NCBI GenBank assembly: GCA_963772225.1 | Contig: CAVYWD010000002.1 | Location: forward strand, 868,001 to 932,000 | Length of the DNA: 64,000 bases | DNA from: CAVYWD01 sp963772225 | Lineage (GTDB): Bacteria; Myxococcota; Myxococcia; Myxococcales; UBA5297 | Direction of reading: 5' to 3' | Shown: positions 1 through 8,671 of the stretch, in pieces | Layout of the letters: each line of letters begins with the position of its first letter | Position numbering within the stretch: position 1 is the stretch's first letter | Notes under the pieces: generated by a model | The model's input: the letters and a program-made list of their open reading frames with translations, nothing else | Database searches by the model: none | Told to the model about the DNA's origin: nothing | Position numbers and translations under genes: made by a program

Positions 1-112
1 CGGCCATGGCGCGAATGAGCCGCTGGGGCGCCCCCGCGGCGGACTGGATGTAGACGCGCTCTCCCGATTGGATCAGTCCGACGGCGGCTTCGGCGGAGAC
101 ATAGGTGGGCAT
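1..112 (-). CDS. Acetyl-CoA hydrolase / CoA-transferase family protein (5' end only)
   Basis: Only the first 37 codons lie in the window; the gene continues off the left edge. The N-terminus reads MPTYVSAEAAVGLIQSG, then ERVYIQSAAGAPQRLIRAM. This matches the opening of the acetyl-CoA hydrolase/4-hydroxybutyrate CoA-transferase family, where a 'YVSAEEAV..I.SGDRV' segment is followed by a '.Q..A..P..L..A' segment. Family members move CoA between acetate and another acyl group, or hydrolyse acetyl-CoA. The ATG at 112 begins the homology directly. It is divergent from the glycosyltransferase gene at 286, so the 173-base gap should hold its promoter. Catalytic residues are off the window, so substrate is unknown. 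Confidence 0.75.
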   Translation of the reverse strand, partial: MPTYVSAEAAVGLIQSGERVYIQSAAGAPQRLIRAMA

Positions 113-285
113 CGGCGAATGCTCCCAGGTGGGGCCCCTTCCGGCCTGCTTACCTCACGGGGCGCGCCGGCGCCAACTTCTGTCCGCGACCGGCTCGGCC
201 GTGGCGGGTCTGCGCGCCCTGCCGGAGCGCCCTAGCTTCTCCTGGTGAGGCGCTCGGGCGCCTGCCCTGGAGGAGCTTTCGCCGG

Positions 286-1407
286 ATGGGTCCGGTCCAA
301 AGACGCCGCAGGCCGAGAAGCCTTCGGGTCGCCGTCATCTCCACGCCCTTCCTTGCCGTGCCGCCGCCGCATTACGGCGGCACCGAGCTGGTGGTCGCCG
401 AGCTCGTGGACGGGCTCCTGGAGCGCGGCCTCGACGTGACGGTCTTCGCCACCGGCGACTCCAAGGGCGGGTTCCACCGCGCCTGCGAGGTGCGCGCCGC
501 CTTCCGCCGCGCCGCCTGGCCGCCGGACCCCTTCGTCGAGCTCGAGCATTGCGCCTTCGCGCTCCGCGAGATCCTTGCCGACGAGTCCTCGTTCGACCTG
601 ATCCACTCTCACACGCCCGCCTTCCTGCCGCTGGCCGGAAGGCTCCTGCCCAAGACGCCGCTGGTGCTCACCCTTCACCACGCCTTCGACCCGGCGCTCG
701 CCAGTCTCTACCAGCGCCACGCCGGCGTCGTGTTCGCCGCCATCAGCGCGCGGCAGCTGGAGCTTTTGGGCCCCATCGAGCACAGCGCCGTGATCCACCA
801 CGGCCTCTCGCCCGAGCGGTACCACCTGGCGGAGGTGCGCCGCGACGCCGTGGCGTTCCTGGGCCGGCTCGCGCGGGTGAAGGCGCCGCACCTCGCCGTC
901 GACGTGGCCCGGCGCGCGGGCCTCAAGCTCCGGATGGGAGGCGAGCCGCACTCGGGCGACCGCGAGTACTTCCGGGACGAGGTCGCGCCGCGGCTCCGGC
1001 AGCCCCACGTCGAGTACCTCGGCGCCGTGGATCACGCCCAAAAGCTCGAGCTGCTCTCGACCGCCCGAGCGCTGCTCTTCCCCATCGAGTGGGAGGAGCC
1101 TTTCGGCCTGGTGGCCCTGGAGGCGATGCTCTGCGGCTGCCCGGTAGTGGCGTTCCGGCGCGGGTCCGTGCCCGAGCTCGTCGAGGAGGGCGTCACCGGC
1201 TTCATCGCCCGCGACGCCGAGCACATGGCGCGGCTGCTCGGCGGCCCGGCGCACCCCGCGCGCTTCGACCGCGCCCGCTGCCGGGCCCGGGCCGCGTCGC
1301 GCTTCAACGCCCGCAGAATGGTGGACGACTACCTCGAGCTGTTCGAGCTCGCCCGCTGCCCGGGCCTCGAGGAGATGGCGGCAGGCGACCCCGAGGCGCG
1401 CGGCTGA
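286..1407 (+). CDS. Glycosyltransferase family 4 (GT-B fold)
   Basis: This 373-residue protein is a retaining GT-B glycosyltransferase. The N-terminal Rossmann half starts with RVAVISTPFLAVPPPHYGGTE (residues about 14-34), the glycine-rich acceptor-side loop of GT4 enzymes. The C-terminal half has the donor-binding motif EEPFGLVALEAMLCG (about residue 270), with the E-x7-E signature, followed by GSVPELVEEGVTGF. It probably adds a sugar to a cell-surface glycan or glycolipid; donor and acceptor cannot be read from sequence. The ATG at 286 has a GGAGGAG purine tract about 14 bases upstream. No other glycan gene is adjacent, so it is likely monocistronic. Confidence 0.85.
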   Translation: MGPVQRRRRPRSLRVAVISTPFLAVPPPHYGGTELVVAELVDGLLERGLDVTVFATGDSKGGFHRACEVRAAFRRAAWPPDPFVELEHCAFALREILADESSFDLIHSHTPAFLPLAGRLLPKTPLVLTLHHAFDPALASLYQRHAGVVFAAISARQLELLGPIEHSAVIHHGLSPERYHLAEVRRDAVAFLGRLARVKAPHLAVDVARRAGLKLRMGGEPHSGDREYFRDEVAPRLRQPHVEYLGAVDHAQKLELLSTARALLFPIEWEEPFGLVALEAMLCGCPVVAFRRGSVPELVEEGVTGFIARDAEHMARLLGGPAHPARFDRARCRARAASRFNARRMVDDYLELFELARCPGLEEMAAGDPEARG

Positions 1408-1773
1408 GAATTGGCACGGCGCAGGGGGCACCAAATGGACGGAGCGCCGTCGCACGGACCGGCGCTCCACGATTCTGGACCGTCAGGTTCCGACCGGTCC
1501 GGCGGGCCTTGGAGCCCACCTTCGTTTTTGGACGCCTCAGCGGTCGAGCGCGCCTCAACCCTGCCGGCATCCGGACTGCGACCCGGGCTCTCAACTCCCT
1601 GCCCGGACCACCTTGGGCGAGCGGGTCAACGCTCGCAAAAACAATATACGCCTCGGCGATGGCATTTTCCACTCCCGGTCGCGCCGCGGGCGTCCAAGGC
1701 GCCCTCGGTTTCGCTGGCCCCGCCCGGCTTCGGCCGTGAATACCAGGACCTGGTGAAGGCGAAAGGGCGGTCC
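1408..1773. other. Intergenic region, no gene seen
   Basis: About 366 bases separate the glycosyltransferase from the DUF255 gene. An open frame runs through it into the DUF255 gene, but the residues it would add are low-complexity and unlike any family, so I treat it as untranslated. It contains a TGGCACG sequence near 1413 with no matching -12 element. No hairpin with a T-tract was seen. Confidence 0.5.
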
Positions 1774-3834
1774 ATGTCCAACCGGCTGCGAGACGAGACC
1801 TCGCCGTACCTGCTTCAACACCAGCACAACCCCGTCGACTGGTACCCGTGGGGCGAGGAGGCGTTCGCCCGAGCGCGGGCGCTGGACCGGCCCATTTTCC
1901 TTTCGGTGGGCTACTCGGCCTGCCACTGGTGCCACGTCATGGAGCGCGAGTCCTTCGAAGACGAGGCGACCGCGCGCCGGATGAACGAGCAGTTCGTCTG
2001 CATCAAGGTCGACCGCGAGGAGCGACCGGAGGTCGACCAGCTCTACCAGGGCGCAGTGCAGCTGATGCGTCGCTCGGGCGGCTGGCCGCTCACCGCGTTT
2101 CTCACGCCCGACCGGAAGCCCTTCTTCGCAGGGACCTACTTCCCGCCGTCGGACCGGCTGGGGCTGCCCGCTCTCGGGCGCGTCCTGGACTCGGTGGCGC
2201 GCGCGTTTCGAGAGCGCCGCGCGGAGATCGAGCGCTCGGCCCAGGAGCTGTCTCGAGGCGTCGGCGAGCTCCTTCGCCTGGGGCTCGAATCGGAGCCGTC
2301 GGACCTCGAGGCTTCGGACGTCATCCGCGCGGGCGAGCGCCTCGCCGCCTCCATCGACGCGCGGGACGGCGGGTTCGGAGGCGCGCCCAAGTTCCCCCAT
2401 CCGGACGCCCTGGAGGCCATGCTCCGCGCCCACCGGCGTGGCGCCGATCCGGCGGTTCTCCGGGGCGCGCTGCTGTCCCTTCGGCGCATGGCCGAAGGCG
2501 GCCTGTGCGATCAGCTCGGGGGCGGCTTTCACCGCTACTCGGTGGACGCGACCTGGTCGGTCCCGCACTTCGAGAAGATGCTCTACGACAACGCGCTCCT
2601 GCTGCACGCCTACGCCGAGGCGTTTCAGCTGACCTGCGAGCCCGTTCACGCGCGGGCCGCCGCGGGCATCGCGGCGTGGCTCGAGCGCGAGATGCTCACG
2701 GCCGAAGGCGGCTTCGCCTCCTCGCTCGACGCCGATTCCGACGGCCGCGAGGGGCTCACCTACGTCTTCGACCCGCGCGAGGTCGAATCCGCGCTGGGGC
2801 CCGACCTCGCCAGCCTCGCCTGCGCGCGCTTCGGCGTGGACGCGCAGGGCAACTTCGAGGGCGGCAAGACGGTGCTCCACCTGGCGCGCTCCGTGGACGA
2901 ATTGGCGAACGAGCGGCGCCAGCCAGCGACGGACGTCGAGGCCGAGCTGGAGCGCTGCCGCCTCCTTCTGCTCGAGGCCCGCGCGCGGCGGCCCTCTCCC
3001 GGCCGCGACGACAAGGTCCTCGCCGGCTGGAACGGCCTTGCCATCCGTGGGCTGGCCCGCGCCGCGCGGGCCTTCGGACGACCCGAGTGGCTCGCCCTGG
3101 CGCGCGCCGCCGCCGACTTCTGCTTGGCATCCATGATGGACGGCGACTCGCTGTTCCGCAGCTTTCGGGCCGGCCGCCGGAGCCTGCCCGGGCTCCTCGA
3201 GGACTACGGTGACCTCGCGGACGGGCTGGTCGAGCTCTCCATGGCCTGCTTCGAGCCGCGCTATCTGCAGGCCGCCGCGGCCCTGGCCGACCGCGCCGTC
3301 GCCCTCTTCTGGGACGAGCGTGCTCAGGCCTTCCTCGCCGCGCCGCGCGGCGGCCTCGACGCCGACGCCTACTCGCTCAATGACGACGCCTGGCCCTCCG
3401 GCGCCTCCAGCCTGTGCCACGCCCTGGTTCAGCTGTCGGCGCTGCTCGCCCGGCCCGAGCTCCTGGAGCTGGCCGGGCGCTACTTCGCCCGCATGCGGAG
3501 CGCGATGCTGGAGAATCCGCTCGGCTTCGGGCGGCTCTGGTGCGCCGCCGACACCTTCCTCGAGGGTGCCGCGTCTCTCATCGTCCGCGGGAGCCGGCCC
3601 GCGTGCGAAGGGCTGCTGGCCGCGGCGGCGCGCCGGTATGCGCCGGCCCTGGCGGTCGCCTTCTCGGACCAGCCGGAGCCGCCGGAGCCGCTCAACCCTG
3701 TCATGGAAGGCAAGCCGTTGCCCTCGAGTGGGGCGCTGGCGTACCCGTGTCGGCGATTCGCCTGCGGGCTCCCGAGCGCGGCGCCAGAGGTGCTCGACGC
3801 CTTCGCCGCGCCGGAGCCCGGGGCCGCTTCATAG
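1774..3834 (+). CDS. Thioredoxin-fold DUF255 / YyaL-type protein
   Basis: This 686-residue protein belongs to the DUF255 (YyaL, spermatogenesis-associated protein 20) family: an N-terminal thioredoxin-like domain and a C-terminal alpha/alpha-toroid resembling N-acylglucosamine 2-epimerase. The thioredoxin part shows the family hallmarks RLRDETSPYLLQHQHNPVDW, CHWCHVMERESFED (CHWC at residues 50-53 in place of CGPC), VDREERPEVD and GGWPLTAFLTP. The toroid includes GGFGGAPKFPHP and PHFEKMLYDNA. Its physiological role is not established; family members are soluble and presumed redox-linked. The ATG at 1774 is chosen because the conserved region begins at once. Length fits the family. Confidence 0.9.
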   Translation: MSNRLRDETSPYLLQHQHNPVDWYPWGEEAFARARALDRPIFLSVGYSACHWCHVMERESFEDEATARRMNEQFVCIKVDREERPEVDQLYQGAVQLMRRSGGWPLTAFLTPDRKPFFAGTYFPPSDRLGLPALGRVLDSVARAFRERRAEIERSAQELSRGVGELLRLGLESEPSDLEASDVIRAGERLAASIDARDGGFGGAPKFPHPDALEAMLRAHRRGADPAVLRGALLSLRRMAEGGLCDQLGGGFHRYSVDATWSVPHFEKMLYDNALLLHAYAEAFQLTCEPVHARAAAGIAAWLEREMLTAEGGFASSLDADSDGREGLTYVFDPREVESALGPDLASLACARFGVDAQGNFEGGKTVLHLARSVDELANERRQPATDVEAELERCRLLLLEARARRPSPGRDDKVLAGWNGLAIRGLARAARAFGRPEWLALARAAADFCLASMMDGDSLFRSFRAGRRSLPGLLEDYGDLADGLVELSMACFEPRYLQAAAALADRAVALFWDERAQAFLAAPRGGLDADAYSLNDDAWPSGASSLCHALVQLSALLARPELLELAGRYFARMRSAMLENPLGFGRLWCAADTFLEGAASLIVRGSRPACEGLLAAAARRYAPALAVAFSDQPEPPEPLNPVMEGKPLPSSGALAYPCRRFACGLPSAAPEVLDAFAAPEPGAAS

Positions 3835-3851
3835 GCGCGGCACCTTCGGGC

Positions 3852-4295
3852 TCAGCGCGCCTTGTCGAGGAGCCGCTGCAAGAGCCATGGGCCGAGGCTC
3901 CGGAGCATCATCGCCTCCACCGCCGACTCGAGCTCGGCCCGCTGCTCGGGCGATGAATAGACGAACCGGATACCCATGCCGGCTTCGTCGCCCTCGGCGC
4001 GGGCCCAGGCGACCTCGCCGAGCAGCTGGAAGGGGTCGTCGAGCTGCGGCACCGAGAGCTTGAAGAGGAACCGGGTGCCGACGGGCAGCGGCTTCCGGGT
4101 CTTGATGAAGGTCCCGCCCTTCGAGATGTTCTTCGTATAGTCGGCGAAGAAGCTGTTGACCCTGCGATACTCCACCTTCAGCTCGATGGGCGCGCGAGGC
4201 GCGTTGCGCTGCTCGGGGGAGCTCGCGGCCTTCGGATCCGGACCCGAAGGGATGCCGCTTTGCAGCTCTTCGAGCTTCGGGTTTTCGGATGCCAC
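3852..4295 (-). CDS. PilZ domain protein (Myxococcus paralogous type, TIGR02266-like)
   Basis: A 147-residue protein with a PilZ domain from about residue 30 to 125. The N-terminal RNAPRAPIELKVEYR segment resembles the R-x3-R stretch of c-di-GMP-binding PilZ domains. YTKNISKGGTFIKTRKPLP corresponds to the D/N-x-S-x-x-G motif, and GMGIRFV is the closing strand. This is the compact PilZ variant expanded in myxobacteria. It is predicted to be a cytosolic c-di-GMP effector or adaptor. The start is GTG at 4295, with GGAGG about seven bases upstream. It is convergent with the DUF255 gene and divergent from the membrane gene at 4355. The imperfect arginine motif leaves actual c-di-GMP binding open. 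Confidence 0.85.
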   Translation of the reverse strand: MASENPKLEELQSGIPSGPDPKAASSPEQRNAPRAPIELKVEYRRVNSFFADYTKNISKGGTFIKTRKPLPVGTRFLFKLSVPQLDDPFQLLGEVAWARAEGDEAGMGIRFVYSSPEQRAELESAVEAMMLRSLGPWLLQRLLDKAR

Positions 4296-4354
4296 CTGAC
4301 GCCTCCGAGTTGAGGTGAAGACCGCAAGAAGACCCAGCGAGGAGCCCGATTATA

Positions 4355-6745
4355 GTGGCTGCGGCGCAGGCGGCCAAAGCGCGGCCGCGGGCCACCGAAA
4401 TGACGACCCTGCCAGACCTCGCCTCCAGACTTCGCGCCCTCGTCGGGCGGCCCGCTCTGGCCGTCCCGGCGGCGCTCGCTGCCGCCTTGGGCGCCCTCTC
4501 CACCGGGCTGCCGCTGTTCGGGGTCCCCGGCTACGAGCTCTCGAGCGAGATGGCGCTCGCCGTGGGCCTCCTCGGCCTGGCGTCGGGCGCGCTCAGCGGC
4601 CGCCTCGAGCGCGCGCGCCTGATCGCCCAGGCGCCGCCCGAGCGCCCTTCGCCCACCCGAGCGGTCCTGCTCGCCTACACCGCGGCCTGCCTCGTCCCGC
4701 TCGCCGCTCTGCTGCCGCCGCTGGCTGCGTCCGTCGCGCGCGCACTGGCGGGAGCGCGCTGCAGCCCGTGGACCGGCATGGGGTTCTACCTCTTGCTCCC
4801 GGTGCCGTCGGCGCTGGTCGCCAGCGCGTTGGGGCTCGCCTGCGGGCTTTCGACGAGCCGCGCGCGCGCGGCGGCGGCGCTCTGCGCTGCGGCGGCGCTC
4901 CTCTCGCTCGCGACCTCGCTCTGGCCCCTCTTCGCCGGCCCTCAGGTCTTCGCGCTCAGCCACCTCTTCGGCTACTTCCCCGGGCCGCTCTACGACGAAG
5001 CGCTGGCGGTCGACGGCCGGCTCTGGCTCTACCGCGGCCTCACCCTGGCCTGGGCCGCCCTCCTCGTGGCCTTCGCCTGCGCGTCGCTCGACCCCGCCTC
5101 CGGGAAGCTCCGCCGGCCCCGGCCGGGCCCGCTCGGAACGGCGGGGCTCCTCGCGCTCGCCGCCGCGGTGGGCGCCGGCGGGCTCTTCGACTCCGCGCTC
5201 GGGCTGAGGACGACCGAGGCCGACCTCGACCGTGCCCTGGGCGGCCGCCGCGAGACCGCGCACTTCGTCCTCCACTTCCCGCGCGCGAAACCTCGCCTCG
5301 ACCAGGAGCGCCTCGAGCGCGACCTGGAGCTGCGCTACCGCCAGGTGACCGGGTTTCTGGGGGCGGCCCCGGCGGGCAAAGTCGACGCGTTCTTCTATCG
5401 GAGCCCGGAGGAGAAGCGGCGCCTCGTGGGCGCCTCGGACACCAACTTCGCCAAGCCCTGGCGGCGCCAGCTCCACGTCCTCGACGCGCCGTTCCCGCAC
5501 CCGGTCATCCGCCACGAGCTCGCCCACGTTGTCGCCGGCGCGTTCGGCTCGCCCGTCCTTCGGATCTCCGCGCGCGCCGGAGTGGTCATGAACGCCGGCA
5601 TCGTCGAGGGCCTCGCGGTGGCAGCCGACGACCGCGCCGACGAACTGACGCTCCACGAGTGGGCCGCGGCGATGCGCCGCCTGAAGCTCGCGCCGGACAT
5701 CCGGGACATCGTGGGGCCGGCTGGCTTCTACCGGCAGCCCGCGGCGCGGTCCTACACCCTCGCCGGCAGCTTCCTGCGCTTCCTGGCCGCAGAGCGCGGC
5801 GCCGCGGCGCTGCGCGCGCTCTACCCCAGCGGCGACTTCCAGCGGGCCTTCGGCGCGCCGCTTTCCGCCCTGGCCGGGGAGTGGGAGGCGTTCCTCGATG
5901 CGCTGCCGCTCGGCCCCCAGGGTTTGAGCGCGGCGCAGGTCCACTTCGAGCGCGGCAGCCTCTTCGAGCGCCCCTGCGCGCGCGAGGTGGCACAGCTTCG
6001 CGCCGACGCCGAGGAGCTCAAGCGGTCGGATCCAGACCGCGCGCTCGACCTCTTCCGGCGCTGCGCGGCGATCGACCCGCATGACTTGGCCTTCGCGCGC
6101 GGCCAGGCCGACGTGCTGCGCGCCCAAGGCGACGCGGCGGGGGCGCGCGCCCTGTGGGAGTCCGTCCTCGCTTGGCCTTCCTTGAGCGGCGCGGACCGGG
6201 CGCTGGCGCTCTCGGAGCTGGGCGACGCGGCCTGGGCGATGGGCGACGCGGCGGCAGCCGCCGAGCGCTTCAACCAGGTGCTGGCGCTGCACCGCGACCG
6301 CGCCAGCGACCGTGCCGCGGCGGTGAAGCGGCTTTCGGCCTCGGACCCGGTCGCGGGGCCCATCCTCCGGCGCTTCTTCGAGCGGGCGGCAGAGCTCCCC
6401 GATTTCTTGGCGCTCAAGGACCTGGCGGCCCAGCAGAGGGAGAACTCGGTGGCGCGCTACCTGCTGGGGCGAGCGCTGTTCCAGCGCGAGGCGCCCGCCG
6501 CGGCACTGCCTCTGCTGGACGAGGCGGAGCGCCTCGGGTTGCCGAGCGCCGAGCTCGTCCGAGAGAACCGGCGGCTGCGCGTCCAGGCGCGCTACCTCGC
6601 AGGCGACTGGTCCGGCGCCGAAGATGCGGCCCGCGCTTTGGCCGCCGCCGGGGACTCGACCGACCGCGCCTTCGCCCAGGACTGGCTCGAGCGCTGCGCC
6701 TTCGAGCGCGAGACCTTTGGCGCCCCCCTTCGCGCGGAGCGCTGA
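4355..6745 (+). CDS. Membrane protein with peptidase-MA-like zinc motif and TPR tail
   Basis: This 796-residue protein has several hydrophobic segments in residues 30-280, then a domain starting with TAHFVLHFPRAKP and carrying HELAHVV at about residues 387-393. That is an HExxH zinc-binding motif of the gluzincin type, as in the peptidase MA-like family. A region from about 540 to the end is alanine/leucine-rich and helical with TPR-like repeats (for example DRALDLFRRCAAIDPHDLAFA). A membrane-bound peptidase or peptidase-like scaffold is the best reading; no substrate can be named. GTG at 4355 follows a GAGGAG sequence; an in-frame ATG at 4400 is the alternative start. Confidence 0.7.
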   Translation: MAAAQAAKARPRATEMTTLPDLASRLRALVGRPALAVPAALAAALGALSTGLPLFGVPGYELSSEMALAVGLLGLASGALSGRLERARLIAQAPPERPSPTRAVLLAYTAACLVPLAALLPPLAASVARALAGARCSPWTGMGFYLLLPVPSALVASALGLACGLSTSRARAAAALCAAAALLSLATSLWPLFAGPQVFALSHLFGYFPGPLYDEALAVDGRLWLYRGLTLAWAALLVAFACASLDPASGKLRRPRPGPLGTAGLLALAAAVGAGGLFDSALGLRTTEADLDRALGGRRETAHFVLHFPRAKPRLDQERLERDLELRYRQVTGFLGAAPAGKVDAFFYRSPEEKRRLVGASDTNFAKPWRRQLHVLDAPFPHPVIRHELAHVVAGAFGSPVLRISARAGVVMNAGIVEGLAVAADDRADELTLHEWAAAMRRLKLAPDIRDIVGPAGFYRQPAARSYTLAGSFLRFLAAERGAAALRALYPSGDFQRAFGAPLSALAGEWEAFLDALPLGPQGLSAAQVHFERGSLFERPCAREVAQLRADAEELKRSDPDRALDLFRRCAAIDPHDLAFARGQADVLRAQGDAAGARALWESVLAWPSLSGADRALALSELGDAAWAMGDAAAAAERFNQVLALHRDRASDRAAAVKRLSASDPVAGPILRRFFERAAELPDFLALKDLAAQQRENSVARYLLGRALFQREAPAAALPLLDEAERLGLPSAELVRENRRLRVQARYLAGDWSGAEDAARALAAAGDSTDRAFAQDWLERCAFERETFGAPLRAER

Positions 6746-6894
6746 ACCCCTTCGGGAGTTGGCGAGCGTCGAGCTCGAGGCCCTCGGGCTTTCGCGCCAG
6801 CGGACCTTGCATTCGCTTCCCCCGCTCTGAGAGCCTGCTTGCCGCGGCGGAGCCCGGCAGGCGAAGCTCGCCCCCAAGGAGCCCTTTCGACCCC

Positions 6895-7491
6895 ATGAAA
6901 GTCATCGGCGTGACTGGCGGCATCGCCTCGGGGAAGAGCGCCGCTACCCGGGTGCTCTCCAGCCTGGGGGTTCCGGTGATCGACGCCGACCAGCTCAGCC
7001 GCGCCGCTGCGGCGCCCGGGACGCCGGCCTTGCGGGCGGTGGCGCAGCGCTGGCCCCAGGTCATCGGCGCCGACGGCGCGCTCGACCGGCCGCGCCTGGG
7101 GGCCATCGTGTTCGCCGATGCCGCCGAGCGGCGCGCCCTGACCTCGTTGCTCATGCCGGCGATGATCGACGAGTTCCGCCGGCGCGCCGCCGAGCTCGAG
7201 CGGCGCGGCGAGCCCTTTTGCGCCTTCGAGGCCGCGACGCTCTTCGAGGAGGGCCTCGAGCCGCTGGTGGACGGCGTCCTGGTCGTCGCCGCGAGCCAGG
7301 CGCAGCAGATCGAGCGGCTGCGGTCGCGCAACGGCTACACGGACGCCGAGGCGCGCGCGCGGCTCGCGGCCCAGCTTCCGCTGGAGGAGAAGGTGCGCCG
7401 GGCGCGTTGGGTGGTCGACAACACCGGCGACGAGGAAACGCTCGCGCGAAGCATGCGCGCGCTCTGGCCGCAGATTTGTCGAGAGGCCTGA
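6895..7491 (+). CDS. coaE: Dephospho-CoA kinase
   Basis: The 198-residue product catalyses the last step of CoA synthesis, ATP-dependent phosphorylation of the 3'-hydroxyl of dephospho-CoA. The P-loop GGIASGKS is at residues 8-15 and the substrate-side IDADQLSR follows at about 30. FEAATLFEEG corresponds to the conserved 'P-L-L-F-E' lid-adjacent motif, and the C-terminal WVVDNTGDEETL is typical. Length matches bacterial CoaE (about 200). The start ATG at 6895 begins the homology directly. It is followed after 33 bases by an SDR gene on the same strand and may be cotranscribed with it. Confidence 0.95.
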   Translation: MKVIGVTGGIASGKSAATRVLSSLGVPVIDADQLSRAAAAPGTPALRAVAQRWPQVIGADGALDRPRLGAIVFADAAERRALTSLLMPAMIDEFRRRAAELERRGEPFCAFEAATLFEEGLEPLVDGVLVVAASQAQQIERLRSRNGYTDAEARARLAAQLPLEEKVRRARWVVDNTGDEETLARSMRALWPQICREA

Positions 7492-7524
7492 CGGCGAAGG
7501 CCACGGTGGGAGAGGAGCCAGGCG

Positions 7525-8661
7525 GTGAGCCCCAAAGCCAAGCAGACCTACTTCATCACCGGGTACCCCGGCTTCATCGCCAAGCGGCTCGTGGCGCGCC
7601 TGGCCCACGCTCGAAGGGAAGCGAGCTTTTTCCTCCTGGTCCAGCAGCGCTTCGTCGAGGAGGCCAAGGCGCTCGTCGCCGAGCTCCCCGGCTCCCGCCG
7701 CTTCGAGATCCTCCAGGGCGACGTCGTGGACATGCACCTCTCGCTCTCGGGCGCGGAGTACGCCCGCCTGTGCGACGAGGTCACGCACGTCTTCCACCTC
7801 GCGGCGGTGTTCTTCCTGGGAGTCTCGCGCGAGCTCGCGCGCCGGGTGAACGTCGAGGGCACCCGAAACGTGCTCGAGCTGGCGCGCGACTGCCGCGGCC
7901 TGAAGCGGCTCGTCCACTTCTCCACCGCCATGGTCGCCGGCGACCGGCAAGGCGTGGTCTGCGAGGACGAGCTCGAGGCGGGACAGAGCTTCCACAACAT
8001 CTACGAGGAGACGAAGTTCCAGGCCGAGAAGCTGGTGCGGCGCGCCATGAGGGACCTGCCCATCACCGTGGTGCGGCCGTCCATCGTGGTGGGGGACTCG
8101 ACGACCGGGGAGATCGACCGCTTCGACGGGCCCTACTACCTCGCCATCCTGCTCGTCACCAGCCCCACCGCCTTCGCGCTCCCTCTGCCCGGCGAGGGCG
8201 TGGCGCCGCTGCACATCGTGCCGGTCGATTTCGTGGTCGCGGCGGCGTTGGCCCTGAGCGACGACCCCAAGGCCCAGGGCCGCACGTTCCACCTGGTGGA
8301 CCCGTGCCCCATGAGCTCCCGGAGGCTCTACGAAGCGGTGGCGCAGCGCGTGCGGCGCAGGGTGCCGCGCTCCAGCGTCTCCTCGCGCGCGGCCGAGGCG
8401 CTGCTCAAGGTGCCCTTCATCGAGCGCCTGACGCGCCCCCAGCGCGCGATGGTCAGCACCATCAATCAGCTCATCCTCTACAACTGCCAGGGCACCCTCG
8501 AGCGCCTCGAGCCCGCGGGCGTGCGCTGTCCGCCCATCAGCGAATACCTGCCCACGCTCGTCGACTTCGTGCGCGGCTATTATCGGCGGCGGCGGCACGA
8601 GGCGCAGACCGCGGAGGACCCCCTCGACTTCCCGCTCGACGACCACGCCACCGCGGAGTGA
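7525..8661 (+). CDS. Extended SDR-family NAD(P)-dependent reductase
   Basis: This 378-residue protein is an extended short-chain dehydrogenase of the NAD-binding-4 (fatty acyl reductase-like) type. It has the Rossmann motif TGYPGFIAKRL near residue 11, HVFHLAA for the adenine pocket, and the catalytic pair in NIYEETKFQAEKL (Tyr and Lys of YxxxK). VRPSIVVGDS is the conserved strand after the active site. The C-terminal part varies and gives no substrate. The GTG at 7525 is preceded by a GGAGAGGAG tract. It likely acts on an acyl or sugar-nucleotide carbonyl or alcohol; I cannot distinguish these. Neighbours are coaE and a hypothetical membrane-anchored protein. Confidence 0.8.
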   Translation: MSPKAKQTYFITGYPGFIAKRLVARLAHARREASFFLLVQQRFVEEAKALVAELPGSRRFEILQGDVVDMHLSLSGAEYARLCDEVTHVFHLAAVFFLGVSRELARRVNVEGTRNVLELARDCRGLKRLVHFSTAMVAGDRQGVVCEDELEAGQSFHNIYEETKFQAEKLVRRAMRDLPITVVRPSIVVGDSTTGEIDRFDGPYYLAILLVTSPTAFALPLPGEGVAPLHIVPVDFVVAAALALSDDPKAQGRTFHLVDPCPMSSRRLYEAVAQRVRRRVPRSSVSSRAAEALLKVPFIERLTRPQRAMVSTINQLILYNCQGTLERLEPAGVRCPPISEYLPTLVDFVRGYYRRRRHEAQTAEDPLDFPLDDHATAE

Positions 8662-8671
8662 CGAGAGCGCC

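Noticed and set aside
1411..1432. TGGCACG sequence after the glycosyltransferase gene
   Set aside because: No GC element at the correct distance downstream.
4178..6877. Long minus-strand open frame opposite the membrane peptidase-like gene
   Set aside because: Its composition is that of a shadow frame (Arg/Gly/Glu/Ala) with no recognisable motif, while the plus strand has membrane helices, HExxH and TPR-like repeats.
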